DNA of 5,338 bases from Nitrospirota bacterium (GTDB taxonomy: Bacteria > Nitrospirota > Thermodesulfovibrionia > Thermodesulfovibrionales > UBA6898). Of the stretch, positions 1-5,148 are shown piece after piece. Within the stretch, counting starts at the first letter, position 1. Each line of letters opens with the position of its first letter. Location of the stretch: the NCBI GenBank assembly GCA_021787505.1, contig JAJYLU010000171.1:1-5338 (forward strand). The letters are read 5' to 3'. Both the position numbers and the translations under genes were made by a program. The notes under the pieces are model-generated. The model saw nothing but the letters and a program-made list of their open reading frames with translations, ran no database searches and had not been told where the DNA came from.

Positions 1-1186
1 CGGTCCCTGCGCCTAAACCCTCGGACATTGCGGGCACCCTGACTATGCCGTCGGCGCGAACGAGCGACATAAGAACGCCGGCGCCCCTGCTGACCGGCGT
101 GGCAATGAGGTTGTCGCCGACTTTCCCGAGTTTTACCCTCAGGAATTCTTCCTGCCCGAGCGAAGAGGCGACCTGACGCGAGAGTCTCGCCGGAATACGC
201 CCGGGCTCGGGAGGTTCGAGTCCCTGCCATTTGTAGATCAGCCCCTTTGCGAAGAGGCCGAAGGTAATATACGTCGAGACGGGATACCCCGGGATGCCGA
301 GCACAGGCCGGCCTTTGATCCAGCCGAGGATGACCGGCTTGCCCGGCTTGATATTGATCCCGTGCAGGATCACTTCGCCGAGTTCCGCTACCGCCTTTGC
401 CGTAAAGTCCTCGGAGCCGGCGGAAGATCCGGCGTTGATCACCACGAGGTCCGCCCTTGCGCAGCCATCGAGCAACGCATCCTTAATCTTTCCGGGGTCG
501 TCGGATATGGGGCCGAACCTTAGGGGATCTCCGCCCCACTCGGTCACAAGGGCCGACAATATCCGCGAGTTGTACTCTATGATGTCGCCTTTTTTCAGCT
601 CGGTCCCCGGTTCGACGATCTCGGAACCCGTAGGGATGATCGCCACCTTCGGCCTCCTCCGGACCAGGACGTCCACATGGCCCCCTGAGATGAGCGCCCC
701 GATATCGACCGGCCGTATACGGTGGTTCTCGGGCAATATCAATTCGGTGCACACGATGTCCTCTCCGATGGCCCTTACATGTTGCCACGGCGCCGCCGGC
801 TTGATGATCTCAATATAGCCGGGATCCCCGCCGGCCGCGACAACATTCACGTCTTCGATCATAACAACCGCGTTAAAGCCGTCGGGCATAGGGTCGCCGG
901 TGTCTACGTAGACTGCGCGTTCGCCGATGCTCAGCTTTTTTGGGGAATACTCTGCGGCGCCGAAGGTGTCGGCGAATTTCACGGCGTAGCCGTCCATGGC
1001 AGAAGAATGGTAAAACGGGGCCGAAAGTCTCGCAAAGACCGCCCCCGCCGTTACCCTCCCGAGCGAGTCCTTTATGGGTATCACTTCTCCGGCAAGCGGC
1101 TTTATTCCCGAGGCGAGTATCCTCTGAGACCACTTTTTCAGCGCCTCATCGAGCGGCGTATTTTCGATGTATATCCCTTTTCTCAT
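1..1186 (-). CDS. moeA: Molybdopterin molybdenumtransferase MoeA (3' end cut by window edge)
   Basis: MoeA inserts molybdate into adenylylated molybdopterin, releasing AMP and giving active molybdenum cofactor in the cytoplasm. The window holds 395 codons from an ATG at 1186, with no stop before the left edge. Family motifs appear in order: SAMDGYA (about residues 62-68), VDTGDPMPDGFNAVVMIED (94-112), a RAIGEDI element (138-144), PTGSEIVEPG (185-194), NAGSSAGSEDF (251-261), HGINIKPGKPVILG (275-288) and GIPGYPVST (297-305). A domain IV-like end follows, with SLVRADGIVRVP at 374-385. A stand-alone MoeA of about 400 residues would stop shortly after the edge. The N-terminal style (IYIENTPLDEALKKW) and GIPGYP resemble MoeA proteins fused to a periplasmic-binding-like domain, so a C-terminal extension is possible but unseen. 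The ATG is the only ordinary start before the upstream in-frame stop at 1253-1255. The Shine-Dalgarno is weak (GTGAG). It probably has its own promoter at 1233-1261. Confidence 0.94.
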   Translation of the reverse strand, partial: MRKGIYIENTPLDEALKKWSQRILASGIKPLAGEVIPIKDSLGRVTAGAVFARLSAPFYHSSAMDGYAVKFADTFGAAEYSPKKLSIGERAVYVDTGDPMPDGFNAVVMIEDVNVVAAGGDPGYIEIIKPAAPWQHVRAIGEDIVCTELILPENHRIRPVDIGALISGGHVDVLVRRRPKVAIIPTGSEIVEPGTELKKGDIIEYNSRILSALVTEWGGDPLRFGPISDDPGKIKDALLDGCARADLVVINAGSSAGSEDFTAKAVAELGEVILHGINIKPGKPVILGWIKGRPVLGIPGYPVSTYITFGLFAKGLIYKWQGLEPPEPGRIPARLSRQVASSLGQEEFLRVKLGKVGDNLIATPVSRGAGVLMSLVRADGIVRVPAMSEGLGAGT

Positions 1187-1232
1187 GTGTGTCTCACGTA
1201 TTCTGATTCTGAAAAACAGCGGCTTTCCGTTT

Positions 1233-1261
1233 ATTATCTGAGATTGTCCCGATTAAATCAA
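1233..1261 (-). promoter_or_regulatory. Putative sigma70 promoter of moeA
   Basis: Reading the minus strand, TTGATT (1261-1256, four of six matches to TTGACA) and GATAAT (1238-1233, five of six matches to TATAAT) are separated by exactly 17 bases. Transcription would begin near 1226, giving a leader of about 40 bases before the moeA ATG at 1186. The position in a 144-base gap between the cyclase stop and moeA fits. This is pattern matching only; no start site has been measured. Confidence 0.5.
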
Positions 1262-1268
1262 TAATGCA

Positions 1269-1329
1269 GGTACCCGGCATAAACGAAGGCGATGATCTTG
1301 CGAGGGAAGAGGGAGCGGAGGGTACCCGG
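1269..1329. repeat. Two direct copies of GGTACCCGG between the cyclase gene and moeA
   Basis: The 9-mer GGTACCCGG occurs at 1269-1277 and 1321-1329, 52 bases apart start to start. That is close to five helical turns. Each copy contains the palindrome GGTACC. The inner copy lies about 8 bases upstream of the putative moeA -35 element, where an activator could sit. The other copy abuts the cyclase stop codon. Nine bases repeated once may be chance; no regulator is recognised for this motif. Confidence 0.3.
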
Positions 1330-1330
1330 T

Positions 1331-2284
1331 TCAGGACGCCTTTTCGAGGTCTCTCCCGGTGCTGATCTCTATGCGGTTGCGCCCGTTCTGTTTTGCACGG
1401 TAAAGCGCGTAATCGGCACACCGGACCAGCCTGTCCTCGTTCGCCAGCCCTGGATCGGGAAGCCCTGTAACCCCTATACTGACGGTAATGGGTCCCTCGA
1501 TTTCCGGAAAGATATGCTGCGCGATCGCGGCCCTCATGCGCTCGGCGCCGACCTTCGCGTTCTCCTTCTCCGTATTCGGCAGGACAACCATGAACTCCTC
1601 CCCTCCGAAACGCGAGGCGGTGTCTATATCCCGGATACTGGCCGTTATGATACTCCCGACTTCCCTCAGTACCGTGTCTCCGGTCTGATGTCCGTAATTG
1701 TCATTCACCTTCTTGAAGTGGTCGATATCGAGCATAATGAGCGACACAGCGCTTGCATAACGCTTGGAACGTTCAAACTCCTTTGAAAGCACGTCATGAA
1801 ACCTCCGACGGTTGTAAAGGCCGGTCAGCGCATCCGTGATCGCCATGTATTCGACTTTGCCGAGCAGTTCCTCGAGTTGCTTGTTCTTGGTCCGCAGTTC
1901 GTCCTGGAGGGCCTTCGTCCGGAGCGAAGCGTAGATGCGTGCGTTCAGCTCAAGCTCGTTATAAGGCTTAGGGAGATAATCGTCAGCACCTATCTGGAGC
2001 CCAGAGATCTTGTCGGAAAGCTCCTTTTTGACTGTGAGCATTATGACCGGGATGCCCCTGGCGTTTTCGTCGAGCTTCAGCCAACGGCATACTTCATACC
2101 CATCGAGCCCGGGAAGGATGACGTCGAGGAGTATGATGTCAGGCTTCATCATCTTCACTGTCTTGATTGCGTTGATGCCGTCCTGGGACCACAGGACATC
2201 ATAGCCGGTAGTCTGCAGGATCTTTTTCGTTACGTTTGCCTGGACGGGGTCGTCTTCGACAAGCAACACCTTAGCCTTGGCCAC
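1331..2284 (-). CDS. Response regulator with REC and GGDEF domains (PleD-like diguanylate cyclase)
   Basis: This 317-residue cytoplasmic protein is predicted to make cyclic di-GMP from two GTP when its receiver domain is phosphorylated by an unseen histidine kinase. The REC domain spans about residues 4-118, with acidic pair Asp11/Asp12, phosphoacceptor Asp54 in LLDVILPG, Thr84 and Lys106 in LPKPY. A charged helical linker (about 119-147) leads to the GGDEF domain, which opens with DALTGLYNRR (151-160). The active site looks complete: Asp186 in LDIDHFKK, Asn194, Asp203 and GGEEF (227-231). The allosteric inhibitory site RxxD (Arg218, Asp221) sits five residues before GGEEF, so product feedback inhibition is expected. 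The start is GTG with GGAGG six bases upstream, better than any alternative. It lies 78 bases after the unknown gene at 2363-2806, on the same strand and possibly co-transcribed. There is no output domain besides GGDEF. Confidence 0.96.
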   Translation of the reverse strand: MAKAKVLLVEDDPVQANVTKKILQTTGYDVLWSQDGINAIKTVKMMKPDIILLDVILPGLDGYEVCRWLKLDENARGIPVIMLTVKKELSDKISGLQIGADDYLPKPYNELELNARIYASLRTKALQDELRTKNKQLEELLGKVEYMAITDALTGLYNRRRFHDVLSKEFERSKRYASAVSLIMLDIDHFKKVNDNYGHQTGDTVLREVGSIITASIRDIDTASRFGGEEFMVVLPNTEKENAKVGAERMRAAIAQHIFPEIEGPITVSIGVTGLPDPGLANEDRLVRCADYALYRAKQNGRNRIEISTGRDLEKAS

Positions 2285-2362
2285 TTTATTCCTCCCGATA
2301 CGCTAAAAAAGCATTATCCAAACACCAATGTCCCTTCGCCCTCCCGGGACGAATCAGCACCT

Positions 2363-2806
2363 TCAGAGATTGCTCGCGATGATCGTTCCGGCCTCCTCCG
2401 ACACCAGGTGACAATATACGAGGAGTTTCTTTTTTCCAAGCTTCGACTCGGTCTTCGCCTTCGCGAGATTGCATATCTTCCGGAGCACATCGAACCGCTT
2501 ACCGTAGTATAGCCACGGAAACAGATCGCGCGCGTCCGCCTCGATGAACGGCGAAAGTTCTCCATCGGCGACCCCCGCCCTCTTCAGAAGGGCGAGGACT
2601 TCATGGATCGGCGGCGGCCCTGAAGTCCAGAGGGCCATGCGGACCATCGTCTCCCAGCAAACAGAAATATGCAGCCTGGAGACGTCTTTCAGATCGACCG
2701 AGAGAACCGACCCGACCATATCTTCACCGGCGCTCCGGTAACATGCTTCATCCAGAGAGAAGAGATGCCTGTGGGACCTTTTCGCGGCATCGCCCTGATA
2801 AAGCAC
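2363..2806 (-). CDS. Uncharacterised 147-residue protein upstream of the diguanylate cyclase
   Basis: I do not recognise this family. The chosen start is GTG at 2806 because AGGAGA lies 4 bases upstream (2816-2811), which is good ribosome-binding spacing. An in-frame TTG at 2854 would add 16 residues but has no Shine-Dalgarno and abuts the inverted repeat at 2858-2888. The protein appears soluble, with no signal peptide or membrane segment. It has a mixed N-terminal half, an SVLSVDLKDVSRLHISVCW stretch that looks like alternating beta strands, and a proline-rich turn (GPPPIHE, about 63-69). A helical section then ends in basic KLGKKKLL, then YCHLVSEEAGTII. Cysteines are at about 22, 50, 112 and 132, without a metal-binding spacing I recognise. 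Coding status rests on the ribosome-binding site, protein-like composition and position ahead of the cyclase. A link to cyclic di-GMP signalling is guilt by association only. Confidence 0.75.
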   Translation of the reverse strand: MLYQGDAAKRSHRHLFSLDEACYRSAGEDMVGSVLSVDLKDVSRLHISVCWETMVRMALWTSGPPPIHEVLALLKRAGVADGELSPFIEADARDLFPWLYYGKRFDVLRKICNLAKAKTESKLGKKKLLVYCHLVSEEAGTIIASNL

Positions 2807-2857
2807 GATTTCTCCTGGCACGCCGGACCGGGTTTCAGTGCCTGACGTTTCCAATGG

Positions 2858-2890
2858 GATAAAATAACAAAAATGTGACTATTTTATCAA
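2858..2890 (-). promoter_or_regulatory. Perfect 9-bp inverted repeat overlapping a promoter-like element
   Basis: GATAAAATA (2858-2866) and TATTTTATC (2880-2888) are exact reverse complements with a 13-base spacer, so the half-sites are 22 bases apart, about two helical turns. On the minus strand the repeat covers TTGATA (2890-2885) and TATTTT (2866-2861), spaced by 18 bases. These are plausible -35 and -10 elements for the unknown gene and cyclase pair. An alternative pairing is TTGACC (2907-2902) with TAAAAT (2886-2881), spaced by 15. The arrangement suits an operator for a dimeric repressor, but no regulator is identified and AT-rich repeats occur by chance. Confidence 0.4.
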
Positions 2891-2954
2891 AACAATTCTG
2901 CGGTCAACCGGGAGGGCATGTCAAGAGGGGGTTGAGGTCCTTAAATTACTCGTT

Positions 2955-2982
2955 TGGCGCAGGAGGGGGGATTCGCGACCCG
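2955..2982 (-). other. Sequence resembling a degenerate tRNA 3' end
   Basis: Read on the minus strand, the segment ends in G-CCA and is preceded by a 7-base acceptor-like strand (CTCCTGC), five C residues in the place of the T-stem, and a 7-base loop CGCGAAT that matches five of seven positions of a TTCGAAT T-loop. The 5' T-stem strand (CGGGT) pairs at only three of five positions. No D-arm, anticodon arm or matching 5' acceptor strand (GCAGGAG) is visible upstream, so this is not a functional tRNA. It could be a decayed tRNA fragment or an old attachment-site remnant, or coincidence. Confidence 0.2.
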
Positions 2983-3006
2983 CACATAGGGCCAAGGGCT
3001 GAGACG

Positions 3007-3141
3007 CTATTTCCTGTGGCCTGATAAAAGCCTGTTGAACACACCCCTTAGAAGCTTACAAATCCCTTTGCGCCTCGGCTCGTACAGCGAGGGATAAATG
3101 ATCACCCGCCCGTCTCTGTCCGCTTCAACAGTCTTGTACAC
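3007..3141 (-). CDS. Possible 44-residue basic microprotein, leaderless
   Basis: This short ORF starts at GTG (3141) and stops at TAG (3007). The product begins VYKTVEADRDGRVIIYPSL and continues with a basic helical half containing RRKGICKLLRGVFNRLL and ending SGHRK. It has no Shine-Dalgarno, but a perfect extended -10 element lies just upstream. The predicted transcript start near 3144 leaves only about 3 leader bases, consistent with leaderless translation. The first half uses G/C-ending codons typical of the neighbours; the second half less so. There is no other in-frame ATG, GTG or TTG between the start and the upstream stop at 3157-3159. The C-terminal half is amphipathic and could bind membrane or nucleic acid, but this is speculation. 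The alternative is a non-coding RNA from the same promoter, supported by an 8-bp inverted repeat (3032-3039 with 3124-3131). No family is recognised. Confidence 0.4.
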   Translation of the reverse strand: MYKTVEADRDGRVIIYPSLYEPRRKGICKLLRGVFNRLLSGHRK

Positions 3142-3150
3142 TATGCTAAA

Positions 3151-3159
3151 ATTATATCA
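3151..3159 (-). promoter_or_regulatory. Extended -10 promoter (TGATATAAT)
   Basis: The minus strand carries a consensus TATAAT (3156-3151) with TG one base further upstream (3159-3158), the classic extended -10 form that needs little or no -35. No good -35 hexamer is seen at 16-18 bases. Instead a run of eight T residues on the minus strand (3166-3159) borders it. Transcription would start near 3144 (an A on the minus strand), directly ahead of the GTG at 3141. Confidence 0.5.
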
Positions 3160-3302
3160 AAAAAAATCGGCCGGGGTGGATTAAGTTTTTTTCATGAGCC
3201 GGAGCAGGCGCGGCAAACGTTTATGACGATACTTAGCCGCCCGATCTTCGGAGACACATTCGCACAGACTATTCATCCCGGCATCACTTACGGCCTTTAT
3301 GG

Positions 3303-3596
3303 TCAGTCAAACCACCAGTTTATCGCATCTTCGAGCTTCTTCCTGCCGCTTTCGATCTCAGCCCTCGCGACGCCCCTTTCTGCAGGACATGCTGCAATGA
3401 GTGCCCCGAGCCTCTCCTCAATATCGTCCATGAGTTCAAACAGGTCGAAATATTCTGCCTTGCGCGCCTCTTCCTGGACCGTCGTAGCCTCAAGCTTGCA
3501 GATCAGCACGAAAGCCTTTTTCTTCAGATCGCTCAACTCCCTATACACCGTGTCGCAATACCGGTCGACATCTCTTTTCCCTTCATAGGCCGCCAT
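3303..3596 (-). CDS. Uncharacterised 97-residue acidic helical protein
   Basis: I do not recognise the family. Coding status is well supported. The ATG at 3596 is preceded by AAAGGAGG with AGGAGG ending 6 bases upstream, a near-perfect ribosome-binding site, and the product is uniformly protein-like. It appears soluble and almost wholly alpha-helical, rich in Glu, Lys, Asp and Ala. Helical segments lie at about residues 8-45 (RDVDRYCDTVYRELSDLKKK region), 47-70 (ending in ALIAAC) and 74-94 (GRKKLEDAINWW), which suggests a small helical bundle or coiled coil. Cysteines are at 14, 33 and 70. The C-terminus ends in aromatic NWWFD. There is no signal peptide or membrane helix. It stands alone between two non-coding stretches of 345 and 161 bases, so it is probably monocistronic. 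A strong ribosome-binding site suggests efficient translation. Confidence 0.82.
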   Translation of the reverse strand: MAAYEGKRDVDRYCDTVYRELSDLKKKAFVLICKLEATTVQEEARKAEYFDLFELMDDIEERLGALIAACPAERGVARAEIESGRKKLEDAINWWFD

Positions 3597-3608
3597 GGGC
3601 TGCCTCCT
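3597..3608 (-). promoter_or_regulatory. Strong ribosome-binding site deciding the start at 3596
   Basis: AGGAGG at 3608-3603, within AAAGGAGGC, lies 6 bases from the ATG at 3596. It is the best Shine-Dalgarno in the window and the main reason for accepting the 97-residue ORF as a real gene. Confidence 0.8.
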
Positions 3609-3911
3609 TTCCCGGCATCCTGTCTCACTACTCCATCTCTATACCTAGATTATTACTGGTTGCACGAAATAGCAATCACGAAACTTTATTTCCCGGCCTG
3701 CTTTTCACTGATAGTCAGCGGAAACGACTTGATTTTCATTATTATTGAGTGCAAATTCTTCCTATTTACTGCAATCTTTACGTCATGCCTGCGCCCTTGC
3801 CCAAAGGCGCGAATGGATTGCGGGCCACCTCATCAAATCCAGCCACTTCATCACGCAGCCTCAGAAGCTTGCGATTTGGCGAGTGATGGGGAAGAAAAGA
3901 GATTCAGGAAA

Positions 3912-3935
3912 CCTTTCCCCTCGGCAACGGAAAGG
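3912..3935 (-). terminator. Putative hairpin terminator after rlmD
   Basis: CCTTTCC (3912-3918) pairs perfectly with GGAAAGG (3929-3935) around a 10-base loop, beginning 7 bases after the rlmD stop codon. On the minus strand the stem is followed by TTTCCTGAATCTCTTTTC. This is T-rich but not a clean T-run, so termination may be weak or assisted. Confidence 0.4.
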
Positions 3936-3941
3936 GGGATC

Positions 3942-5144
3942 CTATCTCACCTTCAGAAACGCGATCGATTCTATATGGAAAGTGTTCGGGAAGAAGTCTA
4001 TCAGCCGCACCGACCGGATCTCGTACTTGTCCCTGAGCTTCTTGAGGTCCCTTGCAAGGGTCGCGGGATTGCAGGAGATATACACGATCTCATCCGGAGG
4101 GTTTTCGAGTACCTTCTTTGCCACCTCAGAGGTAAGCCCGGGCCTCGGCGGGTCTAGGATTATGACGCCGAATTTCTTGCCGATGCGGTATTTTTCAGCC
4201 GATGCCCTCACTATCTTGCAGTTCTTCAGCCCGTTCAGTTCGAGGTTCCTTTTTCCGTCTTCAACCGCATAAGGGTTCTCCTCGACCGCAACGACCTCTT
4301 TCGCCAGCGCCGCCGCGGGCAGCGAGAAATTGCCGGCGCCCGCATACAGGTCAAGGACGCTCTTTCCTTCGAGCGGCATCAACTGCTCGACGAGAAGCCG
4401 GGCGACTTCCCTGTTTAGCTCCCAGTGCGCCTGAAAGAAGGTCCACGGCGAAACAGTATATCTCAGCCCGTTCAGGTCGAATCCGGTGAACGCGCCGCCA
4501 TAGGCGATCGAGTCGTGATAGGCGATGCCGGAAAGCCCTGTCTCGACGAACGTCTCTAATATGGATGTATCGTAGTCCTTACCCTTCAGGAGGGCGACCG
4601 GCGTGTCCCCCAGGGCGATATGGATATCGCTCAGGTTGCGGACCTGGCATTTCTCCTTGATCTGCCTGTAGATAGCGTTGATACCCTCATGCATGAGCGG
4701 GCATTCCTCAAAGGTGATCACTTCGCGCGACGACTCCCTGAAAAAACCGATTTCGCCGCTGCGCGATACCTTGAACTGGGCCCTCCTCCGGTAGTGCCAT
4801 TGGTCGCCGGAAAGAGGCGGTTCGAAAGGGGCCTCTATGCCTCCCAGTCTTCTTAGCGTGTCGCGGAGCACCTCGTCCTTCATCGACAGCTGCCTCTCGT
4901 ATTGTATGAACTGAAGCTGGCAGCCGCCGCATCTGCCGAAGACCGGGCATGGAGGTTCGACCCTGTCCCCGGACGGTTCGATCACGGTCACTACGGAGCC
5001 GACGGAGTAGTCTTTCTTCTTCTCCTCTATCTCGACGTCGACCACTTCTCCCGGGATCGCCCCCTTGATCAATATCACTTTTTCGTCCCGCGCAACCGAA
5101 TAACCGCCGTATGCAGGCGTCAGGGATTCGAGTATCATTCCCAT
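3942..5144 (-). CDS. rlmD: 23S rRNA (uracil-5-)-methyltransferase, RlmD/RumA type
   Basis: This 400-residue enzyme of the TrmA/RlmC/RlmD family transfers a methyl group from S-adenosylmethionine to C5 of a uridine. For RlmD this is U1939 of 23S rRNA (E. coli numbering). An N-terminal TRAM RNA-binding domain covers about residues 1-58. Four cysteines for a [4Fe-4S] cluster are visible: Cys66, Cys72, Cys75 (CPVFGRCGGC) and Cys148 (EECPLM). The methyltransferase fold follows, with the FFQ element at 236-238, SAM motif DLYAGAGNFS (265-274), DPPRPGL (331-337), nucleophile Cys358 in YISCNP, and general base Glu392 in PNTFHIES. Length is slightly below E. coli RlmD. FFQAHWELN replaces the more usual FFQVN, a minor variant. 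The ATG at 5144 is 4 bases from the preceding stop. ATG at 5138 has better spacing from AGGA (5150-5147) and may be the true start. The exact target (RlmD versus another m5U site) cannot be fixed from sequence. Confidence 0.93.
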   Translation of the reverse strand: MGMILESLTPAYGGYSVARDEKVILIKGAIPGEVVDVEIEEKKKDYSVGSVVTVIEPSGDRVEPPCPVFGRCGGCQLQFIQYERQLSMKDEVLRDTLRRLGGIEAPFEPPLSGDQWHYRRRAQFKVSRSGEIGFFRESSREVITFEECPLMHEGINAIYRQIKEKCQVRNLSDIHIALGDTPVALLKGKDYDTSILETFVETGLSGIAYHDSIAYGGAFTGFDLNGLRYTVSPWTFFQAHWELNREVARLLVEQLMPLEGKSVLDLYAGAGNFSLPAAALAKEVVAVEENPYAVEDGKRNLELNGLKNCKIVRASAEKYRIGKKFGVIILDPPRPGLTSEVAKKVLENPPDEIVYISCNPATLARDLKKLRDKYEIRSVRLIDFFPNTFHIESIAFLKVR

Positions 5145-5148
5145 CGTC

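Larger units (their letters stand above)
3597..3941. other. Gene-free stretch between rlmD and the 97-residue gene
   Basis: This 345-base gap holds the putative rlmD terminator at its right end (3912-3935) and the ribosome-binding site of the next gene at its left end. The middle part, about 3640-3780, is visibly more AT-rich than the genes around it and should contain the promoter of the 97-residue gene. TATAGA on the minus strand near 3636-3641 is a possible -10, but it has no convincing -35. A minus-strand open frame at 3778-3903 has a protein-like reading but no good start. No tRNA, CRISPR repeat or mobile element is visible. Confidence 0.6.

Noticed and set aside
294..818. Long plus-strand open frame (174 codons) opposite moeA
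   Set aside because: It lies entirely inside moeA on the opposite strand, and its serine/proline-rich, low-complexity product is typical of an antisense shadow in GC-rich DNA.
1796..2512. Plus-strand open frame of 238 codons
   Set aside because: It overlaps the REC-GGDEF gene and the unknown gene in antisense. The minus-strand product has every catalytic motif, so this frame is a shadow.
2807..2854. N-terminal extension of the unknown protein from a TTG at 2854
   Set aside because: There is no Shine-Dalgarno before the TTG, while GTG at 2806 has AGGAGA at proper spacing. It remains possible if the transcript starts further upstream.
2902..2936. TCAACC / GGTTGA inverted repeat as a terminator
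   Set aside because: It has only 6 bp with a long loop and no following T-run on either strand.
3159..3192. A8 and T7 runs as a bidirectional terminator
   Set aside because: The sequence between the runs forms no GC-rich stem, only a CGGCCG self-complement. One run abuts the extended -10 promoter, so it is better read as promoter context.
3223..3588. Plus-strand open frame of 121 codons
   Set aside because: It is antisense to the 97-residue gene, which has a near-perfect ribosome-binding site. The plus-strand product is serine-rich with no recognisable domain.
3630..3660. TATAGA as the -10 of the 97-residue gene
   Set aside because: No acceptable -35 hexamer is found at 16-18 bases upstream and there is no extended -10 TG, so it is not listed as a promoter.
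3663..3683. Direct repeat CACGAAA with 14-base period
   Set aside because: It has only two 7-base copies in an AT-rich gap, with no third copy and no promoter geometry around them.
3686..3739. 17-codon minus-strand ORF (MKIKSFPLTISEKQAGK)
   Set aside because: It is too short, has no Shine-Dalgarno, and lies in the AT-rich gap where short ATG frames are expected by chance.
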